A stretch of DNA of 64,000 nucleotides from Lucinisca nassula (Eukaryota; Mollusca; Bivalvia; Lucinida; Lucinidae): NCBI GenBank assembly GCA_963580285.1, contig OY757010.1, positions 221,855,234 to 221,919,233 of the forward strand, given 5' to 3'. Made by a program: the position numbers and the translations under genes. This document shows, piece after piece, positions 1-13,200 of this stretch. Below the pieces are notes generated by a model. That model had not been told where the DNA came from. It was given only the letters and a program-made list of their open reading frames with translations, and ran no database searches. Within the stretch, counting starts at the first letter, position 1, and each line of letters begins with the position of its first letter.

Positions 1-552
1 GACCACCTGACTTTCCAACAGTCTCAAGTACTCAAGACTTATTATTTTACATTCCACCACCAAAACATGTTCAGCATTTTCGAAGTATCTGCATTCTCTT
101 ATTTTTCAGCAAAAATAATGCTGGACATTACAATGTGAATTGTCTGCTGGGCAATTGTTCAAAAGAAATGTCAAGTTTTATTTTCACTGAAAAATAATGA
201 AAATAATGTATATATACTGCTGTCTGCTCTAGAATTGTCTGCAGTGTTTGAAGGGCTTACAATGAAAGCCCAGGTCAAAACCAGCTACAGCTGAAGTTCT
301 GTATGGCTGCAAACATATTTTGTTGCGTAATTGCCCACACAACCTTCATATACCATATTTACACTTAATATCTGGACACCTCAAGTCCTAACCAGACTTG
401 TTCTACTAAAATTCGAATAAGTACAATTTACTACCAGATGGTGCATCTAAAAATAGCCAAGTGCCGTGTGCATCTTATCTGGGTCTTCACAGTTTGCTCA
501 GATCTGTCAGTCAGAATACATATGGTAATAAATATGGTAGGCTTTATAAAGG
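1..552. other. RAPGEF1 intron after exon f, mostly unassigned
   Basis: No exon is recognised here. Positions ~95-210 hold a short palindromic repeat (acattacaatgtgaattgtc and partial complement) that recurs near 56560-56650 and 59640-59740. Positions ~345-440 match part of the 'tatttac...ggacac' repeat family also seen at 35683. Confidence 0.5.
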
Positions 553-790
553 TTAACCAATTGAATACTAGTGGACTCTTCCATTCCTGTATGTTAGACA
601 AGTCCATTTATAATACATGTATAAGGGGTGTCAGGCCTATTGTTTTGTTTTTATTCTATTTTTGACGACAAATTCTGATAGCAAATAGTGCAGGACCTGA
701 TCAGACGCCGCGTTCTGCGGTGGCATCTGATCATGGCCTGCACTGTTTGCCTAAGTACCATTAAGGGATTTCCTGCATGCAATGGGTTAA
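553..790. mobile_element. piggyBac-like MITE, family M7b
   Basis: The element runs from TTAACCAATTG to CAATGGGTTAA, with TTAA at both ends as expected for piggyBac target sites. Its centre holds the shared hairpin core (atagtgcaggacctgatcag and complement). A second copy in the opposite orientation is at 32541-32762 and a truncated one at 58253. Confidence 0.7.
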
Positions 791-1016
791 TATTCATTTC
801 AGAAATTCGTAGAAATAAATAACATCAAGTAAGCAGATTGGTTGATAGCCAGAAAATGGGTACGGCTAAATTAATTTAGTCAGCAGGACAGGAGTTATAA
901 CCCTGATGCTGTCATTGAATATACTTTCAAATCAATACATGTAATTAAACCATGCCATGGTATGTTTGGTCTCAGGTCACTTCACTTCATACGTAATTAA
1001 TAATACGTGTACTTAC

Positions 1017-1258
1017 CTTTCTTTTTACAGGTAATGCTGGCATAGACGGGGACGCAGGTTCACTTCCTGCGAGTGACGAGTCAGAACTGAAGTCTGATAT
1101 CACACTAATTGTGTTGGATCGTGGGTACAACGTGTATGACAACTCTTTCTGGTGTTGGTGCCACTGGGCCTCGTAGAAGTTGATAGAATGCCGAGATATA
1201 TAGTCTAGTCCTCCCTGTGGCTGTGTATACTGACCAAATGTCTGCATATATGCTTGTA
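1017..1258 (-). CDS. RAPGEF1: RAPGEF1 exon f (last Crk-binding motif in the window)
   Basis: This 242-base exon follows ccctttcatttcag, completes the ATA codon split with exon e, and ends in phase 0 at AAAG|GTAAGT. It encodes [20 protein letters not shown], then [15 protein letters not shown], a serine-rich part, and [10 protein letters not shown]. Joined to exon e it gives PPKQRH-I-QAYMQTF, matching vertebrate [26 protein letters not shown] takes the place of the last C3G Crk motif, PALPPKQRQ. The next exons, for the REM and CDC25 domains, are not visible in the remaining 1 kb. Confidence 0.94.
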
Positions 1259-4200
1259 CTGAAATGAAAGGGAAAAAGATATTCATACTATGGTAATGAT
1301 CCTAAGTATTTGGAGAGATAGACTAAAGGAGCAGTCTGATCTGGGTCTATACTGTTTGCTTAGGTCTGTCTGTCAAAATACTTTGGATCATTACGGTAAG
1401 GCCTACTTCAAAAGTTTTAGCTCACTTATCCTTGTGGATTCAAGTTCAACTTACATCACAGTTAAGGAGCTAAAGTTCTGCTATAGCTCACACGCACTTT
1501 TTGATCTGCCACTGGTGAGTCCATGACTATGTTAAGATGAGTCAAAATTTTGTGCATATGCATGTAACATACATACAAATTTGAAAAACACTGAAAACAA
1601 AACAGAACACCTGGCACTTTTGGATAAGATTAGTTTACTTAAAATCAGTGAAACCTTGCCCCTTCCTGTTGCAGTTTGATTTTTAGAAAACAGTTCCTGT
1701 ACAAGTAAATGTGATGACATTTGGAAAACAAGAGGCCCATGGGCCACTATGCTCACCAGAGCTCAGGTGGGCACTGCCCAATTGCAGCCATGTATTTTAA
1801 CATGATATCATTGTAATCTGCCAAATGAACCCCCATATCCAAATGAGCACCCATGTGGACTCAGTATATGAAACATTAGGCCTTTTATGAAGTAGAGGGG
1901 GTGGGGCATGGACCCAACGGAGCCCTGGTTGGTATCACTAAATGTGTAATCACAAAGAACAAGAATATATATGGTTTAGCAGTGGGGATCTGCATGGCTG
2001 GAGATATAAGTGGAGGGGTTGGAGCATGCCCTGTCGTTCCCAGGAAAACACAAGATTGTTGTCCCTAAATGTGTCTTATCATAAGGACCAAGTATATATA
2101 TGGTTTAGGGGTGGGAATCTCAACGGTTTCCAAGATATCCTTTCATGAAGTGGAAAGGAGAGGACTGGCCCTGCGGACACCTCTACAGTAGGTGTACTAA
2201 TAATAAGGAACAAGAACATATTATATGAATATGGGGTGGGGATTTGAATGGTTTCTGAAATGGCCTTTTATGAAGTGGAAGGGCGGGGCACATTGCCTCA
2301 GCACAAAGAGACCCCCAAGTTGGTGTGACTGAACAAGTCTTATCGCAAGGAACAAGAATATATATGGTTTAGGGGTGGGGATCTGAACTATTTCTGAGAT
2401 ATATGGCTTTTAATCAAGTCAAGCGGTGGGGCAAGGCTCGGGCATGCCCCGGGGACTCACAAGCTGGTGTCAATGAATGTGTCTTATCATAAGGAAGATG
2501 AATATATATGGTTTAGGGGTGGGGCTCTGAACAGTTTCTGAGATATAAGGCCTTTTGTGAAGTGCAGGGGTGGGGCAAGGCCCAGGGAGACCTCCAGGTT
2601 GGTGTCAATGAATGTGTCTTATCATAAGGTACAAGAATATATATAGTTTAGGGGTAGGGATCTGTAAGGTTTCTGAGATATTGTGATATTATGAAATGGA
2701 GGGGGTGGGGCATGGCCCCAGCACATCCTTGGGGACCCCCAGGTTGGTGTCACTGAATGTGTCTTATCATAATGAACAAGAACATATATGGTTTAGGGGT
2801 GGGGATCTGAACAGTTTCTGAGATATATGGCCTTTTGTGAAGTGAGGGGGTAGGGCATGGCTCCGGTGCACCCCGGAAGACCCCCAATTTGGTGTCAATG
2901 AATGTGTCTTATCGTAAGGAGCAAGAATATATATGGTTTAGGGGTGGGGATCTATAAGGTTTCCGAGATATTGGGCCTTTTATGAAATGGAGGGAGGGAC
3001 ATGGCCCCTGCGCATCCCGGGGGACCCCCAGTTTGATGTCACTGAATGCGTCTTATCATAAGGAACAAGAGTATATAGGGTTCAGGGGTGGGGATCTGAA
3101 TGGTTTCCGAGATATTGGGCCTTTTATGAAGTGGAGGGGGTGGGGCATGGCCTCGGCGCATCCTGGAGGACCTTCAGGTTGGTGTCACTGAATGTGTCTT
3201 ATCAATAGGAACAAGAATATATATGGTTTAGGGGTGGGGATCTGTGAGGTTTCTGAGATATAAGGCATTTTATGAAGTACTGGGGGTGGGGCATGGCCCC
3301 GGCACAACCTTCTGGACCCCCAGGTTGACATAAAAGCATATGGCTGAGAGAAGTTTACTAAAGGAACATTTCTATGAAAGTTTTGTCAAAGTATCTGCAA
3401 AGGCTTTGTAGTTAATGCCAGTTTTCAATTTTCCCCATTATAAGTCTATGGAAAATCTAAGTTGCCATAGCAACCAAACTAAAGAGCCGAATTTCATAAA
3501 AAACACAAAACCTGTAAAGGCAAATATGGTGAATATTTCCATAAACTCTCAGCCTCATAGAGCATACGGTTTCTGAGGAGATGATTTTTTAAGTATTTTT
3601 TTTCTATTTTTTTCATTTTGGTTTCCATGGCAACCAATACAAATGAGCAGTAGGCCTAAAATGATATGGCAGATAGAAGATTGCCTAAGGAATATTTCTA
3701 TGAAAGTTTTGTCAAAATATCTGCAGCGGCTTGGCAGTAATTGCCATTTTTCAATTTTCCCCATTTTAAGTCTATGGGAGCTCTAAGTTGCTATAGCAAC
3801 CAAAATAATGGGCCAATTTTCATAAAAAACACAAACTTTCAATCCCCCAGCCCAAGGATGCTACAGATGAAATTTGGACTCAATCGGCCCAGTGGCTCCA
3901 GAGGAGATGTCGTTTGAAAATGTTAACGCCAGACGACGACGACGACAACGACGGACAACTGCCTATCCTATAAGCTCCCCCGGAGCCTTTGGCTCTGGTG
4001 AGCTATAAAAGCAAATTCTGATTAAGTGCACTACTTGAGTGTGTTTTCCAATTTTGATTAACTCCCATAGACTATTTCGTTTAGCTTACAGCACACTTCC
4101 ATAAGATAGTATAGTATAGTATGACTTTGCTGATCAAACTGTTATCTTTATGGGGTAAGAGCAGCCTGCTCAACTACACACACTAGCAAGTCTTACCATA

Positions 4201-7200
4201 GAAACCCCAAAAGTTTGGACACTTTGAGGATTTGCTGTAATTCTCCTAAAATTTTAACAAATTTGTTTCATGTTCCAGCAAGGAGTCCAAAAAGTTCAAA
4301 GGAGCAGTCTGATCAGGGTCTGCACTGTTTGTTTAGGGCTATCAGTTCCAATACTTAGGATCATTATGGTATAGAAACTAGAGGTATTATACTATTACTA
4401 AGCAGCAAACAGTAAGATGCTGATCACACACAGGCTGAAGTATAGGCTGATCTGGTATTTTTCTTGTTTGCAAATGACCACAAAAAATAGATTTTCTGCT
4501 GATGTGATTGATTTGAAGATAATAAATGTATGAAACAAAACAAATGAACCAACCTTCCCCAGACAGACCTTCTGTACAACACTGATATTTTGTACCAGTG
4601 TTTTATATTTATATATTATTTATTGATGGGAACAGGTAAGCTGGTCAAGCTTTGGATGCTCTATGATAAGCTCATCATTTAATAAAGGTGTGAAAACAAG
4701 CAACTAGTTCTCTCTAATGTACCTACATAGGGAAAGAAGCCCACATACTTAGTGAGGTGTGAAAAATATATGCCTAATATAGCTTTGGTCTATGTTATTA
4801 ATATGGCATCAGTTAAAAATACTTCATTATATATTTATTAGTATTTTTCTTAGAAAAAAATAGTTGTTTATTCATTTATTTACTTATTAATTTTATTTAT
4901 TTTTTTTGCATTTTTCATTAGGAAAACATGTCCGTAAGAAATAATGGTGTCCAACATGGTGTCAGAAAATGATAAATATTAGGTAAAAATAATAACATCT
5001 TTATCATTTCTGCTTTCAACATAGATTGTGGGTGCTCGTTAGAACCGCCTCAATGAGGCGGTTCTAACGACTACCCACATTCTATGTTTATGAGCAAAAA
5101 TAAGGCAGACAATGTATACCCCCATAAACCCCACTTTTCTCTATATAAATTGGGGTTTAGGGGGGTCTTCGTTTCACGGACTTGTTATTGTGATGACTGA
5201 GAAAATATATGAGTAGCTGTTCATCCATCAACTATATTAATATTTTTTGTCTATTAAATGATAATATTTCTTTTTATTTATTTATTTATTAAATGGTCTC
5301 TCACCGCTGTGGTTCCAGCCTCGCTCGGGCCATATGTGAGACGCCCAGTTCTGCAACGGAAGGTCAGGTGTTTTTTCTCCATGTACTCCGGTTTTCACCC
5401 ACCTCTGATTAACAATCGGCTCAATATGAGTGAAATAATGTTGAAAGGGCCGTAAAACCAAAACCCCAAAAAAAAAATTTATTAAATGGTTATTTATTTT
5501 CTGGATAAAACAGCTTTTACTATCAAGCAATGTGGTTATTGTATCGAAAAAGATACTACATATTTTTGACATAAAAAAAAAAAATAAAACTGCAAGCACT
5601 GCATGATGCCCCGCCAATTACATCAAGTAAGTGCCATATGACAGTGAAAAAGGAATTCGAAGTAAGGGTGCATTACTATTTCCCTTAATAAAGTTGACAG
5701 GAATACATGACTGAGGTGACTATTTTCAATGTTCAAAGGGCCATGGAGCCAAAAGAAGAAATTCTCATTTTCAGTTTTTGGGGGTCGGTGCCATTTAAAC
5801 TAAAGTCAACTTTGGTCTTCAATATGTAGTCAAACCTATGGTCAATTGCAATGATATTTTGTACCAAGTTAGACCACATTTCATTGATGTGTTCATGAGA
5901 TTGGGTGCAAACAAGCCATCTTTGGCCCAAAATTGACAGTTTTTTGGGGCCTGTGCCCTTGAAAATCAGGTCAAGGCCACCAAAACCTAAATGCTGTTTT
6001 CTCCTATCCTAGTGATGTAACCATGCACGTCTGGTCAGAATCAATCATTAGGTTCAGGAGATATAGTGCTTCTAACAGACTTGATGATAGAAATGGCTAT
6101 GTTCAATGTTCAAGGGGCAATAACTCCAAAAGTAGGAAAATCAGAGTTATGGTTCAAACGTTCTGCACATCGTTTTATTCTGCTCTATATATTTGTGAAG
6201 TTTCATGGAAATATCTCAAACGGCATCAAAGTTATAGACCGGACATGAAACTATGACAGAAATGGCTATGTTCAATGTTCAAAGGGCAACAACCCCAAAA
6301 GTAGGAAAATCAGAATTACAGTTCATATGTTCTGCACATCATCTCATAGTGCTTTACATATCTGTGAAATTTAGTGACAATATCTCAAATGGTATCAGGG
6401 TTATGGAGCGTACACAAAACTGATAGCAGCAGCTATATTCAAAGTTCAAAGGGCAATAAGTCCAGAAGTAGGAAAATCAGCGTTACTGTTCATATGTTCT
6501 GCATGTCATCTCATGGTGCTCTACATACCTGTGAAGTTTCATGGAAATATCTCAAATGGTATCAAAGCGAAACTTTGACCGAAATGGCTATGTTCAATGT
6601 TCAAAGGGAAATAACTCCAAAAGTAGGAAAACCAGAGTTATGGTTCATATGTTCTGCAGTCGTCTCTTGATGCTGTACATGTCTGTGAAGTTTCGTGAAA
6701 ATATCTCAAATGGTATCAGAGTTATGGAGTGGACACAAAACAGATAGCAGCAGCTATATGCAGAGTTCAAAGGGCAAATACTCCAAAAGTAGGAAAACCA
6801 GAGTTACAGTTCATATGTTCTGCATGTCATCTCATGGTGCTCTACATATCTGTAAATTTTCATGGAAATATCTCAAATGGTATCAAAGTTATGGAGTGGA
6901 CACGAAACTATGACAGAAATGGCTATGTTCAATGTCCAAAAGGGCAACAACTCCTTAAGTAGGAAAATCAGTGTAACGGTTCATTATTCTGCACGTCGTC
7001 TGATAGTGCTCTACATATCTTACCCTGCCATTTTTTTGAATGGTGGGGCATAAAAATTGATCCCAGACTTGTTTAAAGGGATTGGGAACACTTGGCAGAT
7101 TTTTCCGCCATTTTTCACAGGGAGACAACTTTCGATACTTCCGGTTCACTTTTCTATAAGCTCAGTCCCACTGAAAAAGCGGTCTACTCCTGAGGAGCAA

Positions 7201-10200
7201 ATTCTTTCCTTTAAGATTTGACCCCTATTAACATGGGAGACAAAATCACTGTTGCAGGAGTTGCCTCCTTTCTGTGACAATCACACACAATATTTGAGAT
7301 GGAATACACATAATAGCAACATGTGTACTAAGGCGAATAGAACACTTGGTATCCTGAGGCGAAATCTTCCAGCATATAAAGGACTTGTTTGCCCAACCTT
7401 AGAATATGATAGTTTATCTGGGACCCCAGTGGAGTGGTCCGTAATGAAGAGCTGCAAGATTTGTAACAAGCAATTACTGCTTTGAAACTGTGAGCATGTC
7501 TGGAATTCTAGGAAAATTAAGATGGGAGACTCCCAAGAAAAGGAGAAGAGACAGTAGGCTCATACTTTTATACAAAGATCTAAAGGGTGTTGCCAGCATT
7601 CCAACAGATGACCTTGTTCCCCCAGCTAGGCACTGTAGAAATCACCATTCATTGGCATTTCAGACCCTTACTGCAAGAACTGACATTTATAAAGAATCAT
7701 TCTTCCCCCGAACCTTAGAGATTGGAATGCCCTTCCCGATTCGATTATTTCGACAGATGCAGGTGCTGAGGATTGTGTAGCTAAGTTTAACTCTTTGTTA
7801 AGAGGTAGGGAATAACTTCCCATCACAGGTCCTGGTGTACGAATGTCATCTGACGTGTCACCAGTAACAATTCTGATTCTGAAGGTGTACTCATTCCCCT
7901 TAACCCTTTTTGTACCAAGTGGAATCTTCCACCTTCTATATAGCAAAAGTCCATTTCAAAATTTAGGGGTGTCAGGTTGAGTTTTCTTCAAAATTTATTT
8001 GTGAAATGGCTGATGTATTTGCAGACAGTGTAGGCCCTAATCAGATGCCGCGTTTTGCGGCATCTGATCTGGGCTGGCACTGTTTGCCAAGTACCTGTTT
8101 TGGGGTTTCTGGTACAAAATGGGCTAAACTTCAAACAAAAGAAACTTTTTCATTGGTAGATTAACAAGATGAAAATATACACTTCAAGCTCCTTTAACAC
8201 TGATGCTGGGGTGCCAAGCAGAAACCCTGTCAGTTAATGTGTTATATCTCAACAAAAAGGTTTAGATCATACAGACAAATGAACATGTACGTTGTTTTTC
8301 TGTATCAATATATATTTGGGATTCACCTTCCTAAGAGTGTTAGCTGTGTTATATCAGAAGCCATGTTATAATGTTCAGTGTTGTAAAGAGGTTTATCATA
8401 TGACGTCGCGTCTAAGAGTGTAATAACGCCATGTATTATTTTCAATGATCCACTAGTGGATTAAATATGCAAATTAGCTAGATAGGTTCCGTAACATTAC
8501 ATATACGACGTCCTTAACGACGTCGTGTTTACTAATGGCGGAATATTGACATTTTTGTAAACAAACGTGAATAAAATGCGTTATAAATGTCATATGATAA
8601 ATAGAATCTTGCGTTTGTGCTCATGTACTATTAAATTTATTAAACTCGTTGAGGAAAAGGGATAAAATGCTCAGCAAAGCCTCGCATTTTATCCCTTTTC
8701 CTCAACTCGTTTAATAAATTCAATAATACATGAACACTCATGTAAGATCCTCTATTAAGAGTATATTTTGACAACACATTTCTGAGGATAATCCCAGAAT
8801 GTCAATCATGGAAAGAACAATATAGAAACCTAGAAAGAAAGAAGAAATCAAAGCACTGAGAGTACTGGTGGATTGATTGTCTTTGTATGTAGACTGGGAA
8901 AATAGTCCTGGGCCCAGTTATTCAAAATATCGTTAGCTTAACGAGCTCGTTAGTGGTCATATTGTTAACTGTTCTAGCAAGTGTAATATGTAAAATTTTG
9001 GTATTTTTGCTGAAAAAATGTGAGCAACTTTTGCATTTGCAAAAGCTGCTCACATTTTTTCAGCAAAAATATTAACATATTTGCCATAATAAATGATCAA
9101 AGTTTTAACAATAAGTTAACTAAGGACGTCGTTAATTTTGAACAACTGGGGCCAGTTGTACAAAAGTAACGATGTTGTTAGTTAACGTATGGTTAAAACT
9201 TTGACCATTAAATATGGCAAATATGCTGAAATTTTTGCTGAAAAAAATGTGAGCAGCTTTTGCTGATGCAAAAGCTGCTCACATTTTTCCAGCAAAAATA
9301 TCAAAATTTACGATATTGTACTTGCTAGAAGAGTTAACAATATGACCACTCTGGTTAAGCTAACGATGCTTTGAACAACTGGCCCCAGGCCCCTGGACTA
9401 AAACTTTAACTTTGCTTAACCCTTAAATTCCAGTTTTTAAGCAAAAAAGTGTGGACCCTGATCAGATGCTGTGTTTTGCTACGTCTGACACTTAAATTCT
9501 TCTATTGTTAGGAAACAGTGTAGGCCCTTATCAAACATCCGATCTGGGTCTACACTGTTTGACATCCAACACATGATTCCAGCCCAGATTCTATAGATAA
9601 CCTTTTACGTAACACACTGACCTCAATGCCATTAAATTAGCACTGCTATTTTTTGTAAATAATTAACCTGGATTTCCTACAAATAAGTGATAGTCACATG
9701 GACTGTAGCACTGAAGACCTTTCATGCTTAGTAACTATGGGCCAACTAATAAACTATTGCCCCAAAAAGGATACCAATATCAGCTGTGACAAGTGAAAAA
9801 TGGTCTGCAAGTAAGTGTGTTTACAGTAGACTCAAATCCCTCTGTACACTAACTTAGAATACAAATTTCCTGGACTGCATTAAACAACTTTGAGTTACAG
9901 GATATCCAAATAGCACACAGCAGGGACTGGGGGGCCAGTTGTTCAAAACGAACAATGTTGTTTGTAAACTCTCTGGCAGATGAAAAGCGTTTAAAAGTTA
10001 AAACTTTGATCATTAAATACGACAAAAATATACTGATGTTTTTGCAGCGAAAAATGTGAGCAGCTTTTGCAGATGCAAAAGCTGCTCACATTTTTTTCAG
10101 CATTAACATCAAAGCATTTGATATTGGACTTACTAGAACAGTTAACAATTTAACCACTCATGAGCTTGTTAAACAAACAATTCTTTGAACAACTGATCCC

Positions 10201-13200
10201 AGTTGTTCAAAACTAATGATACTGTTAGTTAATGAATCTTTAAAACTGTGATCATTTTTAATATGACAACCATGCTAATAATTTTTGCTGAAAAAAAATG
10301 TGAGAAGCTTTTACAAAAGCTACTCACATTTTTGGTAGCAAAAATACCAGAAAATTAGATATTGTACTAGCTAAAACAGTAAACAATTTTACCACTAACG
10401 AGCTTGTTAAACTAACGACGTGTTAAACAACTGGCCCTTGTTGTTCAGCCAGATCTGAATCCTCCCTGAAAGAGCCGGTTGAGGGCACATGGTCAAAGAC
10501 CACTTTTCACCTGACATATATATGAACTTACTATGTCTTTGTTTTGGTGGGAGCGGTGGTGGCCTCGGTATTTCCATACTAGAATGACTGCCACTAGAAA
10601 ATGATCCCGAACTTGAATAAGTTTCATCTTGTGAGCTTGTTCTCTGACTAAAAGATATTGTATTAGATTTCTGCATTTGAACACCGGAGAATGACTGCGT
10701 ACTACTAGTTGATGATGATGATAGTCTTGCTTCAGAACTTTGTGATGTTTGTGAAATTCTGGACGTAACCATCCGACTAATCACTGTTCTCGTGTTACTT
10801 GATGATGTCATGTAATTATCTAGCGTTGTCCCATCAGGAACATTGTCATAACTTGAAAGCATGCGGTTCAATTTTGCCGATTTATTCGGCAATGGAGGAG
10901 GCCCTTCACCTTTATTTTTATTACGTCTGGTTATAGCCTCCATGTCCGTAGTTAACTTAGTTAACTTGTTAATTTCTTCTGTTAACTGATTGATCTGATT
11001 CACTGTACATTCAGAATGTGACGATGTCATTTTAACATTTCTGTTCACTAGTTTAGAATCAGATGAAGTTTTTGAAAATGTATTTGCCCTCTGTGTTCTT
11101 TGTTCACCAAGTAACTCTTCCGCGGAGTGATTTAAACCAGATCCATAACTACTTGCTGGTGTGTTACTCATCGGTGAGCTGCATGGACTCTGGTTTAGGG
11201 AACTACTTTGACTAGAGCCTAGAGAATAGTCTAATAATGATGTATTAGCAGACATCATACTGCTGTGCGGTGATTGGCTAGTTGGTGTCAGCTGACCATG
11301 TAAGCCAGCATTGTACACCATTTCCAGCATGTTCTGTACTTGCGAGCGACGTTTTTCCTTGTCAGGGAGAGGAGGTGGATTATCTCCGTCCAGTTCATCT
11401 TGGGCTAGTGACTGTTGAATTAACCTGAAATTTAAAATGAACAATGAAAAGACACAATTAACATCACACAAAATGTATTTTGATTCCTTCAAATAATGGC
11501 ACAGCATATATCAAAACAGTTACCTACTATCGGACTAAGGTGAATTTCATATTTAGGGATAAACTGAAAATGCATTAAGGTCTGGGCATGGACGGGGTTA
11601 TTGCTGAATTAAAGTCTGGACCTATATCATATATATTATCATACCATATATGAATCAAATCCATCATATGGTTTGAAAGTAGGAGCTCTTAAAAAAATTA
11701 ATAAAATTTCTGTTCATGTGTGACCTTGCCCTTGAGGCCTGGGGCATGGGAAAAAAACTATAATCATACCAAATATGAACCACATCCATGATATTTATGA
11801 TCATTTTTCTATATAATCTATACATTTTGTTTGGATATAAAGCATGGTTGTTTAACTAATTTGTTTTCTGTTTCTGTGTATATTATTTCTGTTGTGCCTA
11901 ATTATAAATTCTATCAACTTTAACTATCTTCTGAGTCTAATAATAAATCCTATCATGACTAAGACCAAACAGAGGTACAGTGTATGTTGTCCTGACAGTC
12001 TTTAACAATCTCCATGGTCTACTTTCTAAAGCTATTATAGTGTTTCTTAACTCTTATCATGCTGTTCACAACCCCTATCTTTGGAAACAGTGTAGATCCA
12101 GATCAGATGGCTTCTTCAGAAGCCATCTGATCAGGATCTGCACTGTTTGGCATTCAGTTTATGAATTTGTAGCAATAAAATACATCAAGAAATTTGATTG
12201 GTTGATAGACAGAAATGGGTGTGGCTTAAATGAATATTCAGCAAGAGAAGGGTTAATATATCAATAAAAGTTGAATAAAGATAGGAAATTACCCCAAAAA
12301 TCCTAAAAATGTGGACACATTGAGGACTTAATGTAATTCTTTTAATATTTTAACATATTTGTTTCATGATCCAGCAAGGAGTCCAAAGCCAAAAGGTGCA
12401 TTTGCAAAAGTTTCTCACATTTTTCTTACAGCAAAATATTGGAACATCCAATATTTTATTTGCTGGAACCGTTAACATTTTGACCACTAACAATGTCATA
12501 AAGCTAAAGATGCTTTAAAAGAACTGGAATTTTGATATACAACTACAGTTGCCCCTCAAGAACTGACCCATTACAACTGTCAGTGATAACACAACTACAG
12601 TAACCCCTCAAGAACTGATCCATTACTACTGTCAGTGATAACATAACTACAGTTGCCCCTCAAGAACTGATCCATTACAACTGTCAGTGATAACACAACT
12701 ACAGTAACCCCTCAAGAACTGATCCATTACTACTGTCAGTGATAACACAACTACAGTAACCCCTCAAGAACTGATCCATTACAACTGTCAGTGATAACAC
12801 AACTACAGTAACCCCTCAAGAACTGACCCATTACTACTGTCAGTGCTAACATAACTACAGTTGCCCCCCCCCACAAGAACTGACCCATTACTACTGTCAG
12901 TGCTAACACAACTACAGTTGCCCCCCCCCCCCCACAAGAACTGACCCATTACAACTGTCAGTGATAACACAACTACAGTAACCCCTCAAGAACTGACCCA
13001 TTACAACTGTCAGTGCTAACATAACTACAGTTGCCCCTCAAGAACTGACCCATTACTACTGTCAGTGCTAACATAACTACAGTTGCCCCTCAAGAACTGG
13101 CCCCTTACTACTGTCAGTGCTTACATAACTACAGTTGCCGCTCAAGAACTGGCCCCTTACTACTGTCAGTGCTAACATAACTACAGTTGCCCCTCAAGAA

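Noticed and set aside
5282..5617. 111-codon minus-strand frame
   Set aside because: Lies over repeat R17 and poly-A/T tracts; no conserved motif.
10407..10531. Extension of exon e to the stop at the end of the open frame
   Set aside because: The CATA|GTAAGT donor gives an exact in-phase join to exon f (KQRH-I-QAYMQ, as in vertebrates). The extension enters MITE M1.
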